From positions 97,202 through 161,201 of the forward strand of contig CAIJPD010000050.1 of the NCBI GenBank assembly GCA_903822495.1: a stretch of 64,000 bases of DNA, read 5' to 3'. Numbering within the stretch: position 1 is the stretch's first letter; every line of letters starts with the position of its first letter. A program made the position numbers and the translations under genes. The notes beneath the pieces are model-generated. The model saw nothing but the letters and a program-made list of their open reading frames with translations, had not been told where the DNA came from and searched no databases. Positions 42,406-49,823 of this stretch are shown here, one piece after another. The stretch is from an uncultured Chloroflexota bacterium. GTDB taxonomy: Bacteria; Chloroflexota; Limnocylindria; Limnocylindrales; CSP1-4.

Positions 42406-43476
42406 GTGAGCGAGACCCGTGCCGCCGATCCGGGTCTGGTAGCCCCACTCCCGCCGGGGGAGTGGCGGTTTGCGGGCGAGGCCATGGCGTCGCCCCTCCG
42501 CCTGATCGCCAGCGCGCCCAGGGGCGCCACAGGAGCCACGGGGGCCGCGGGGGCCGCGGGGGCCGCTCGAGACGTCGATCACGCCGCCAACGCGGCGGCG
42601 GCGTGGGCCACGGTACTCGCGACGTTCGAGGCCGCGGAGCAGGCCCTGTCCCGCTTCCGAGGCAGCAGCGACCTCACGGCCATCAACCGCAGGACCGGCC
42701 AGGAAGTCGAGGCCAGCCGGCTCCTCGTCCGGGCGCTGACCGCCTCGGATCGCGCCCATCGCCGAACCGGCGGGCGGTTCGACCCTCGCGTCCTCGTCGC
42801 GCTTGAGCGGATCGGCTACGCGGGCGCCCCACTCCATGATGCCGGCGACGCCCACAGGCCGGTGAACGCGGCGGTCCGCCGGGCCGATGGTCGCGTGCTG
42901 CACCGGACGGGACGGGGAGTGATCCGGGTGGACGTCCCGGTGGACCTGGGCGGGATCGGGAAGGGGCTCACGCTCCGCTGGGCCGCCAACCGAATCGCTG
43001 CCACGAACCTGGAGCCGCTCCTCGCGGCTGGCGGCGGCTTCCTGATCGATGCCGGCCAGGACATCGCCACCCGCGGTCAGGGACCGGACGGCCCGTGGCT
43101 CATCGATATCGAGGATCCCGGCGACCGCCGCGACGGCCTCGCCGTTGTCGCCCTGCCGGGCGGCTGGTCGGTCGCCACGTCATCTACCCGCCTTCGGCGC
43201 TGGACCGCTCCGGGCGGCCGGGCCGTGCACCACCTGATCGATCCGCGAACCGGTGAGCCGGGCGGCGAGGGGCTGGGCGCCGTCACGGTCGCGGGCCGCG
43301 ACCCGGCATGGGCCGAGATCTGGAGCAAGGCGCTGTTTCTGGAGGGCGCTCGCGGCATCGCGGACACGGCGCGCCACGAGGGGCTCGCCGCCTGGTGGGC
43401 CACGCCCGACGGACGGCTGGAGATGACGCCCGCCGCCCGCCCGCTCACGATCTGGCTGGCGGCCGAACCCGGCTAG
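42406..43476 (+). CDS. Second FAD:protein FMN transferase (ApbE family)
   Basis: A 356-residue ApbE-family protein. Seen: GEAMASPLRLIA, ALSRFRGSSDLTAINR, VPVDLGGIGKGLTLRWAANRI (substrate-binding segment) and WSKALFLEG. It is more diverged than the ApbE at 35608 and contains an inserted TGATGAAGAAGA-type Gly/Ala run near residue 40. None of the three coiled-coil proteins has an obvious FMN_bind motif, so its target could be one of them by a non-classical site, or the FMN protein at 35028. GTG start five bases after the previous stop. Confidence 0.82.
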   Translation: MSETRAADPGLVAPLPPGEWRFAGEAMASPLRLIASAPRGATGATGAAGAAGAARDVDHAANAAAAWATVLATFEAAEQALSRFRGSSDLTAINRRTGQEVEASRLLVRALTASDRAHRRTGGRFDPRVLVALERIGYAGAPLHDAGDAHRPVNAAVRRADGRVLHRTGRGVIRVDVPVDLGGIGKGLTLRWAANRIAATNLEPLLAAGGGFLIDAGQDIATRGQGPDGPWLIDIEDPGDRRDGLAVVALPGGWSVATSSTRLRRWTAPGGRAVHHLIDPRTGEPGGEGLGAVTVAGRDPAWAEIWSKALFLEGARGIADTARHEGLAAWWATPDGRLEMTPAARPLTIWLAAEPG

Positions 43477-43546
43477 GCAATCAGCGCCGGGTCAGCCGGG
43501 CAACGCCCGCAGCCGGGCAACGCCGGCATCATCGCCCTGGCGCCGG

Positions 43547-44368
43547 TCAGGAGCCGGTGATGAACTCCCCGCCGTCGACCGAGATGATGTCCCCGTTGAT
43601 GAAGCCGGTGCCCTCGGCCGACAGGGCGACGATCGCGCTGCCGACGTCCTGCGGCGTGGTCATCCGGCCGGTCGGGTTGCGCGCCATCGTGATCTCGATC
43701 ATGCGCGCGGCCTCCGGGATCTTCCGCAGGGCAGGGGTGTCCGTCACGCCGGCCCGGATGCAGTTCGCGGTGATCCCCTTGCCGGTCCGGGCCAGCTCCA
43801 TCGCCAGCTGGCGGATGTGCGACTCCAGCGCCGCCTTGGCCGAGGAGACGACGCCGTACGACGGCACCACCCGCGTGGACCCCTCGGACGTCATCGCCCA
43901 GATGTGGGAGCCACTCTCCAGGAAGCCGCGGCGATAGAGGTCCTGGACCCAGTAGACGAGGCTGTTGGCCATGACGTCCTGGGTCATCTCCATCTTCTTG
44001 CGGTCAACCGCGCCCTTGGGGTCCTCCGCGAGGAAGGGGACCAGCGAGCCAAAGGCCAGCGAGTGCATGACGACGCGGACATAGGGGTGGCGGCCGGCGG
44101 CACGTGCCTCGACGAAGCGGGCCTCGAGCGCGTCCAGCGCGGCGGCGCGCTTCTCGTCATCCGCCGCGTTCATGTTGATGAACAGGGCCTCGCTGCCGAC
44201 GGCGACGATGTTCGCCTTGACCTCCTCGACGTGGGTGAGGGCGGCCCGGAAGTCGAGGTGGATGCCCGCGATCTTGTAGCCGGCCTTTGCCAGCGCCAGG
44301 CCCGTGGCCTCACCCATCCCGGAGGAGGCGCCCAGGATCAGCGCCCAGCGCTCGCGGTCGTCGGTCAT
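43547..44368 (-). CDS. Enoyl-ACP reductase-like SDR protein
   Basis: A 273-residue short-chain dehydrogenase. Cofactor motif ALILGASSGMGEATG; the active-site pair is SYGVVSSAKAALE, that is Tyr-x6-Lys, the spacing of enoyl-ACP reductases (FabI/FabL) rather than Tyr-x3-Lys of classical SDRs. The following TGKGITANCIRAGVTDTPALRKI and the C-terminal FINGDIISVDGGEFI also fit. Probably reduces enoyl-ACP in fatty-acid synthesis; another enoyl-type reduction is possible. Isolated gene with about 190 bases upstream. Confidence 0.82.
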   Translation of the reverse strand: MTDDRERWALILGASSGMGEATGLALAKAGYKIAGIHLDFRAALTHVEEVKANIVAVGSEALFINMNAADDEKRAAALDALEARFVEARAAGRHPYVRVVMHSLAFGSLVPFLAEDPKGAVDRKKMEMTQDVMANSLVYWVQDLYRRGFLESGSHIWAMTSEGSTRVVPSYGVVSSAKAALESHIRQLAMELARTGKGITANCIRAGVTDTPALRKIPEAARMIEITMARNPTGRMTTPQDVGSAIVALSAEGTGFINGDIISVDGGEFITGS

Positions 44369-44559
44369 GGCTGCGATCCCTCCGGCAGGTCAGGCGTGCG
44401 GTCGGTCAGTCGACGAAGGGGCGGCGGATCGCCATCCCCGAGTGTCGGCGAGTCTAGCAGCGGGCCGGGCGATCACCGGAAGACGCGTGCGGGGCTGCAC
44501 GGGATCGCACGGCCAACGAGCGCCCGAGCGACAGGAGGCGGGTGCGGGGGCGCTGGACG

Positions 44560-45177
44560 CTAGACGGCCGACTCGCCCCAGGCCTCGCTCCGGCCCTCGT
44601 CGCCCCGATCGTCGGCATCCTCGGTGTCTTCCACGGTGGCCGGCGTGACCCACTCGGCCAGGAGCCGGTTGACGAGGAGCGCGGAGACCCGCACCTTCTG
44701 TGCCCCCGTCCCGTCGGCGCCGTCGGCGCGCAGGATCCAGCCGTCGGTGAGGGCGATCATCTCGTGGCCATGCTTGAAGGCGGCCACCGGGTCGGCACCC
44801 GGCGTGACGTGGATGTGGCCGCGGACCAGGTAGGGACCCAGCTTGATGCCGAGCGCCATGGCCTCCGTCGCGCGCCGCTTCTGCTGGTCACCACGAGGTC
44901 CCGTCAACAGCACCGCGAACAGGTCGTCACGGTAGAGCGACAGGTCGGTCAGGTGCAGGTCTGGCGTCCCGACGTAACTGGTCACGACCGCATCCGTGAC
45001 GACGAGCCGGCCGCGCCGGTTGAGCATGTCGCTCAGGCGCGACTCGGTCAGCAGCACGTGTCCGGCGACCCGGCAGTCGGCGGCATAGGCGGTGAAGTCG
45101 ACCCGGGGCCTCGTGCTGGCAGCATGCCGGTCGAAGGGTCGGAGGAGGGTCCGGATCATGTGGTCACTATTCTGCAC
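44560..45177 (-). CDS. Member A of an unrecognised three-paralogue family
   Basis: A 205-residue soluble protein. It shares with the proteins at 45220 and 47981 the pattern: YAADCRVAGHV, a RLSDMLN segment, then LGIKLGPYLVRGHIHVTPGADPVAAF, MIALTDGWI and a late VNRLL. These align in order over most of the length. No known family or catalytic motif is recognised; the conserved GPYLVRGxxH segment suggests a small beta-barrel-like fold. The acidic C-terminal tail (DTEDADDRGDE) is unique to this copy. It lies downstream of member B by 42 bases. Confidence 0.65.
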   Translation of the reverse strand: MQNSDHMIRTLLRPFDRHAASTRPRVDFTAYAADCRVAGHVLLTESRLSDMLNRRGRLVVTDAVVTSYVGTPDLHLTDLSLYRDDLFAVLLTGPRGDQQKRRATEAMALGIKLGPYLVRGHIHVTPGADPVAAFKHGHEMIALTDGWILRADGADGTGAQKVRVSALLVNRLLAEWVTPATVEDTEDADDRGDEGRSEAWGESAV

Positions 45178-45219
45178 CCGAGCACGCCGGACCAGACAGC
45201 CAAACGTACTATCGAGCCG

Positions 45220-45849
45220 TCAGGGCTGGACACGTCGCTGGACGTCGCGCAGGAGCGCCACCAGGCGGCCCTGGTAGTCATGGGCGCCCACATCCAGGTC
45301 AGTCGCCAGCCCGAGGGCCTGCGCGCGATCCCGGTTGACCACGAGCTGGTTGGCCAGGCGGCGCCGCCGGGCGTTGGCCACCGGGTACTCGATCCAGGCG
45401 TCGCGCAGGACCACCAGGCCCGCGGATCGCTCGAAGGCGGCCACGGGGTCGCCGCCGGGCCGGACGCGGGTCGTGCCCTGCGCGGTGTACGGCCCCAGGC
45501 CGAGGGTGAGCGCCCGCTGGAAGCGTGGGCGGCGGAACGGCGGGGGCTCGCTGGCCCGGTCCACCAGCTCGAAGGCGAGCAGGTCGGCGCAGGGGATGGT
45601 CACCACATCGCGCCCGGTCGGCCGGTCGGCGCCGAGCAGCCAGGCGGAAGCGCCCGTGATCGAGAGCTCTCGCAAGTCGGAGACGCGGTCGAGACCGCGC
45701 GGGAACGCTCCGGCGGGCAGGCGTCCGATGAAGCGGCAGTCAGCGGTGTAGGCGATGACATCCACGTCGCCGAGGATCCCGATGGGCCGGGCCCGTTGCG
45801 CGGAGAGGAGGTCGTGCTGTGCGAAGATGCTGGTCACAAGCGCAACCAT
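45220..45849 (-). CDS. Member B of an unrecognised three-paralogue family
   Basis: A 209-residue soluble protein, paralogue of the neighbours at 44560 and 47981: YTADCRFIGRL, LDRVSDLREL, LTLGLGPYTAQGTTRVRPGGDPVAAF, LVVLRDAWIEYP, VVNRDRA. The ATG at 45849 is chosen because the preceding frame is shadow. It diverges from the PLDc_N-like gene and ABC exporter across 160 bases, so a shared promoter region may control both directions. Function unknown. Confidence 0.65.
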   Translation of the reverse strand: MVALVTSIFAQHDLLSAQRARPIGILGDVDVIAYTADCRFIGRLPAGAFPRGLDRVSDLRELSITGASAWLLGADRPTGRDVVTIPCADLLAFELVDRASEPPPFRRPRFQRALTLGLGPYTAQGTTRVRPGGDPVAAFERSAGLVVLRDAWIEYPVANARRRRLANQLVVNRDRAQALGLATDLDVGAHDYQGRLVALLRDVQRRVQP

Positions 45850-46011
45850 GACGTCGGGCGGGCAGCCGCTCCCTCCGCCAGAAGTCGTGGTGCATCGGCG
45901 CAAAGGTCCCAACGCCACCCGACCAGCCCACACCGCACCGGCGCGGCGCGTTCCCGCACCGCTGATCGGTTGCGAGAGGACGGCCCCGGGCGGCAGCGCA
46001 GGAGGGCAGCC

Positions 46012-46212
46012 ATGACCGTCAACGAGATCCTCCCGCTCCTGGTCCCGCTGATCGTGATCCAGCTCCTGCTGATGGCGCTGGCCCTCCGCGACCTGCTCCG
46101 GCCCGAGCGCCGGGTCCGCGGCGGCAACAAGGGCGTCTGGGCGATGGTCATCATCTTCGGCGAGCTGCTTGGCCCGCTCCTCTACCTTGCGGCCGGCCGG
46201 ATCGAGGATTGA
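46012..46212 (+). CDS. Small membrane protein, PLDc_N-like
   Basis: A 66-residue protein with two membrane helices: EILPLLVPLIVIQLLLMALAL and GVWAMVIIFGELLGPLLYLAAG. This two-helix form with a short basic loop (RPERRVRGGNK) matches the phospholipase D N-terminal membrane domain (PLDc_N) found as standalone small proteins next to ABC exporters. Start ATG is preceded by GGAGGG. Its stop overlaps the next start (TTGA), coupling it to the ATPase gene. Confidence 0.75.
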   Translation: MTVNEILPLLVPLIVIQLLLMALALRDLLRPERRVRGGNKGVWAMVIIFGELLGPLLYLAAGRIED

Positions 46213-47159
46213 CCGTGGATGCGGCGGTCGCCATCCGGGCCCTGGGCCTCACCAAGCGCTACCGCGACGTCCTCGCGCTCGACGGCCTGGACCTGGCCAT
46301 CCCGGCGGGCTCCGTCTTCGGGCTGCTGGGCCCCAACGGGGCGGGCAAGACCACCACGCTCCGGCTCCTCGCGGGCCTCACGCGGGCCAGCGCGGGACGC
46401 GCGGACGTGGCGGGCGTCGAAGTGGGCGCCGATCCGGCCGCCCTCCACCGACGGATCGGCGTGCTGGACCAGGACCCGCGCTACTACGGGTGGATGACGG
46501 GCCAGGAGCTGCTGGAGCTGGCGGGCCGACTCCACGGGCTGGCCGGGATGGCGCTCCGGGTCCGCGTCCACGAGCTGCTGGAGCGGGTCGCCCTGGCGGG
46601 GGCCGCGCGGCGGCGGATCGGCGGGTACTCGGGCGGGATGCGACAGCGCCTCGGGATCGCCCAGGCGCTGATCGGTCGTCCGCCGGTGCTGCTCCTCGAC
46701 GAGCCGGTCAGCTCGCTGGATCCGGAGGGGCGACGTGACGTCCTGGCGCTGGTCGAGACGCTGCGCGGGGAGACCACCGTGGTCTTCTCGACGCATGTCC
46801 TCAACGACATCGAGCGCGTCTGCGACCGGGTCGGGATCCTGAGCGCCGGGCGACTCGTCGCCGAGGCGCCGCTCTCGGAGCTCCTGGAGCGCTACGCGGC
46901 GCCCGTCTATCGCCTTGACCCGGAGCCGGGCCAGGCGGCGGCCGTCGCGGCGCTGGCCGCCGGGCTCAGGGGCGCACCTTGGGTCACGGGTGTCGTCGAG
47001 GGCGCGGGCGGGCTGCAGGTGAGCGTCTCGGACGTCGCCGCGGCGGGCCACGAACTCCTGCCGGCGGTTGTGGCTGGCGGCGTCGTGCTGGCGGCGTTCG
47101 AACGCCAGCGCCCGGACCTGGAGACGGTCTTCCTGCGGATCGTGGCGGCCACCCGATGA
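46209..47159 (+). CDS. ABC-2 type exporter ATPase
   Basis: A 316-residue ABC ATPase: Walker A GPNGAGKTT (~40), Q-loop LDQDPRYYGWMTG, signature YSGGMRQRLGIAQ, Walker B VLLLDEPVSSLDP, switch STHVL, and a ~90-residue C-terminal regulatory extension. Closest in style to NosF/CcmA-like exporters. Start is TTG 46209 (TTGA overlap with the small membrane protein) or GTG 46215. Works with the permease encoded next (ATGA overlap). Confidence 0.88.
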   Translation: MTVDAAVAIRALGLTKRYRDVLALDGLDLAIPAGSVFGLLGPNGAGKTTTLRLLAGLTRASAGRADVAGVEVGADPAALHRRIGVLDQDPRYYGWMTGQELLELAGRLHGLAGMALRVRVHELLERVALAGAARRRIGGYSGGMRQRLGIAQALIGRPPVLLLDEPVSSLDPEGRRDVLALVETLRGETTVVFSTHVLNDIERVCDRVGILSAGRLVAEAPLSELLERYAAPVYRLDPEPGQAAAVAALAAGLRGAPWVTGVVEGAGGLQVSVSDVAAAGHELLPAVVAGGVVLAAFERQRPDLETVFLRIVAATR

Positions 47160-47920
47160 CCGGCTTCGGCATCCTCCTGCGCAAGGAGCTCCTGGAGTCC
47201 TGGCGGACGCTCCGCCTGCCGGTCGTGGCGGGCGTGCTCCTGCTCTCCGGCTTCCTGTCGCCGCTGCTCGCCAGGTTCACGCCGGAGATCATCCGGGCCG
47301 TGGGCGGCGACCAGCTGGGCGGGCTGACCATCCCGGTTCCCACGGTGGTCGATTCGGTGGGGCAGCTCCTCAAGAACGCCGGGCAGTTCGGAGCCCTGGC
47401 GGCCGTCCTGCTGTCGATGGGCGCGGTGGCCGGTGAGGTTGAGCGCGGCACCGCGGCGTTCCTGCTGGTCAAGCCGGCGACACGGGCGGCGTTCCTCGCC
47501 GCCAAGCTGGCGTCCATCGGGGTCACCCTGGGCGTCGGCACCCTGCTGGCGGTGTCGGGGGCCGCCACCTACACGGCGGCCCTCTTCGAGCCACTCGGCG
47601 TGGGCGGCTGGGCCGCGCTGGTGGGCTGCGTCTGGCTCTCGCTGATGGCGTACGCGGCCATCACGTTCCTGGGCAGCACGCTGTCACACTCGGCGGCGGG
47701 CGGGGCGGCCATCGGCGTCGGTGGGCTCATCCTGCTGACGGTCGCATCGGCGATCCCCACCTTGGCGCCCTACCTGCCGGGCGGCCTGGCCGCGCTGGGC
47801 GGCGCGCTGGCGCTGGGTCGTCCGGCACCCGAGCTGGTGGGCTCGCTGGCGGTCTCGGCCGGGATCACCTTGGCGGCGGCGATCGCCGCAGCCTGGGCGT
47901 TTCGAGGCCGGGAGCTATAG
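47156..47920 (+). CDS. ABC-2 type permease
   Basis: A 254-residue permease with about six helices, beginning with FGILLRKELLESWRTLRLP (the usual cytosolic coupling helix) and containing GEVERGTAAFLLVKPATRAAFLAAKL, typical of NosY-like ABC-2 permeases. Substrate unknown. Its 3' end faces the third paralogue of the flanking unknown family 60 bases away. Confidence 0.85.
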   Translation: MTGFGILLRKELLESWRTLRLPVVAGVLLLSGFLSPLLARFTPEIIRAVGGDQLGGLTIPVPTVVDSVGQLLKNAGQFGALAAVLLSMGAVAGEVERGTAAFLLVKPATRAAFLAAKLASIGVTLGVGTLLAVSGAATYTAALFEPLGVGGWAALVGCVWLSLMAYAAITFLGSTLSHSAAGGAAIGVGGLILLTVASAIPTLAPYLPGGLAALGGALALGRPAPELVGSLAVSAGITLAAAIAAAWAFRGREL

Positions 47921-47980
47921 CGGGGGCTGCAGCGGGGGCGCCCTGGACGCGAAGCAGTCGCCGGCGGGCCGGCCGGAGCG

Positions 47981-48574
47981 TCAGCGGGCTGGATGGAAGA
48001 CGTCGTATGGCGCCAGGGTCACCCAGTCCACCAGCAGGCGGTTGACGGCGACGGCATCGACGGACACGCGGACACGGCGCGTGCGCATCGGGTACTCGAT
48101 CCAGGCGTCCGTCAGCGGCACCATCTCCCGCTCGCGGGGCCAGACGCTCATCGACTGGGCGCCGGGCAGCGTGTGGTGGTAGCCGCGGACCAGGTATGGC
48201 CCGGCCTTGAGGCCGATCGGCGTCCTGACCGTGGTCCGGACCATCTCGCGGTCGCCGCGCGGCCCACCCAGGTGCGCGAGGTAGACGGAATCCCTTGGAA
48301 GCGAGACCTCCTGGGCCCGGCCGGGCAGCCCGCCGGCGTGGGGCATCACGGCGACGCGCGACAGGAGCACGCGCGGATCGTCGTTGAGGACGTCGCTCAT
48401 CCGCCAGCCCTCGTACACCTCGATCAGGCCGCGCTGGCGGCGGTCGATGGTGTAGACCACCGTCTCGTAGGCAGGGCACAGGTCGACCCATGGGACGAGG
48501 GCGCTCTCGATGACGACTGGCGGCGCGGACTCCTCCGGGCGAAGGGCCGGGAGCCGGGTCGACGATTGGATCAT
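47981..48574 (-). CDS. Member C of an unrecognised three-paralogue family
   Basis: A 197-residue soluble protein, paralogue of members A and B: IDRRQRGLIEV, WRMSDVLNDD, YLAHLGGPRGDREMV (compare LTGPRGDQQKR in A), IGLKAGPYLVRGYHHTLPGA, MVPLTDAWIEYP, AVNRLLVDWVTLAP. It is the closest to member A in the middle region. It stands on the opposite strand to the ABC exporter and converges on it. No known family. Confidence 0.65.
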   Translation of the reverse strand: MIQSSTRLPALRPEESAPPVVIESALVPWVDLCPAYETVVYTIDRRQRGLIEVYEGWRMSDVLNDDPRVLLSRVAVMPHAGGLPGRAQEVSLPRDSVYLAHLGGPRGDREMVRTTVRTPIGLKAGPYLVRGYHHTLPGAQSMSVWPREREMVPLTDAWIEYPMRTRRVRVSVDAVAVNRLLVDWVTLAPYDVFHPAR

Positions 48575-48782
48575 GCGTGCAGGTTCCCCCGGGCTGGCGC
48601 CGAACGTCAGGGACTCGAAGTACCGGGCTGCCGCCGGAAGGTCCGCTGCGATCCGGGTGGGTTGGCACGACTTACGGGGATTGGCGTGGTGTCTGCGGGT
48701 TCACGGGCCGCCCCGGGCCACACCGGGACTGCCACGGCTGGGGGGTTGCCGGGCCGCGCGGCCGCGCCGGGCAAGATTGCTG

Positions 48783-48812
48783 TTCGACCTGATCGAGGCC
48801 GCGGGGTAGGAT
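48783..48812 (+). promoter_or_regulatory. Leaderless promoter of the PIG-L gene
   Basis: TTCGAC (48783-48788), 18 bases, TAGGAT (48807-48812), then seven bases to ATG 48820. Transcription would start at or within a base or two of the ATG; no Shine-Dalgarno sequence is present. Confidence 0.55.
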
Positions 48813-48819
48813 CTCCCAC

Positions 48820-49734
48820 ATGACAACCAAGCCCCGGCAGCCCCGCACCCTCATGACGGTGCACGCTCACCCCGACGACGAGACCATCGGCACCGGCGGC
48901 CTGATGGCCCGGCAGGTGCTCGAGGGCGACCGCGTGGTGCTGGTCACGTGCACGGACGGCGCGCTCGGGGAGATCGTCGTTCCGGCGATGGCCACCCCCG
49001 AGAACCACCGCCGGCTGGGCGAGATCCGGTCAGGCGAGCTGGCCGCGGCGATGGCCGTCCTGGGCGTCACGGAGTGGGAGAACCTCGGGTTCCGGGACTC
49101 CGGGATGGTGGGCACGCCGGGCAACGACGATCCGCGCTGCTTCTGGCGAGCAAACCTCGACGAGGCCGCCGGACGCCTGGTCTGGCTGGTTCGGACGTAC
49201 CGCCCCGACGTGATGACCACCTACAACGACTTCGGCGGCTACGGCCACCCGGACCACATCCGGACCCACGACGTGGCCGTTCGGGCGTTCGACCGTGCGG
49301 GGGATCCGGATTGGTACCCCGAGCAGCTCGAGGCCGGGCTGGAGCCCTGGACGCCGCTGAAGCTGTACGAGCAGGCCATCCCCGACTCGGTCCGGCAGGG
49401 GATGGCGGAGCGGCTGGCGGCCCGTGGCGAGCGGTCCCCCTGGGAGGCTCCGGCGGACCTGCCCGAGGAGCAGCGGGCGGAGTTCGAAGCCCGCCTCTCC
49501 AGGATGGTCGTCCCCGACCTGGCGATCACGACGTGGGTGGACATCGCCGACGTCCTGGACCGCAAGTGGGAGGCGATCCGCAGGCACGTCACGCAGATCA
49601 GCGACGACGGGCCGTTCATGTCGCTGGGCCTGGAGGGCTGGCGCGAGGCATGGGCCCGCGAGGCCTACGTGCTGCGCGAGTCACGGGTGACCACGAGGCT
49701 CCCCGAGACGGACGTCTTCGCCGGGATCAAGTAG
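48820..49734 (+). CDS. PIG-L / LmbE family deacetylase (Mca/MshB-like)
   Basis: A 304-residue zinc deacetylase of the PIG-L family. The metal site is in TVHAHPDDETIGTGG near the N terminus and GGYGHPDHIRTHDVA near residue 150. The family includes mycothiol deacetylase MshB and the conjugate amidase Mca, and bacillithiol and other N-acetylglucosaminyl deacetylases; length and motifs fit an Mca-like enzyme, but the thiol used by this organism is not known from the window. Apparently leaderless. Confidence 0.88.
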   Translation: MTTKPRQPRTLMTVHAHPDDETIGTGGLMARQVLEGDRVVLVTCTDGALGEIVVPAMATPENHRRLGEIRSGELAAAMAVLGVTEWENLGFRDSGMVGTPGNDDPRCFWRANLDEAAGRLVWLVRTYRPDVMTTYNDFGGYGHPDHIRTHDVAVRAFDRAGDPDWYPEQLEAGLEPWTPLKLYEQAIPDSVRQGMAERLAARGERSPWEAPADLPEEQRAEFEARLSRMVVPDLAITTWVDIADVLDRKWEAIRRHVTQISDDGPFMSLGLEGWREAWAREAYVLRESRVTTRLPETDVFAGIK

Positions 49735-49736
49735 CC

Positions 49737-49762
49737 AGCGGCGGGCCTACTGGTCCGCCGCT
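49737..49762. terminator. Hairpin between convergent genes
   Basis: AGCGGCGG (49737-49744) pairs exactly with CCGCCGCT (49755-49762), loop of ten bases. It begins two bases after the PIG-L stop and could also serve the CapA gene from the other side. Confidence 0.55.
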
Positions 49763-49823
49763 TCCACGAATCGGCCGCGAGGCCAACCGTCCGCCGGCCG
49801 GGGCGCCGAAGGCGCGTGCGCCA

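Noticed and set aside
43493..43524. Short direct repeat CAGCCGGGCAACGCC after the second apbE
   Set aside because: Two copies in GC-rich spacer, no associated structure; no function suggested.
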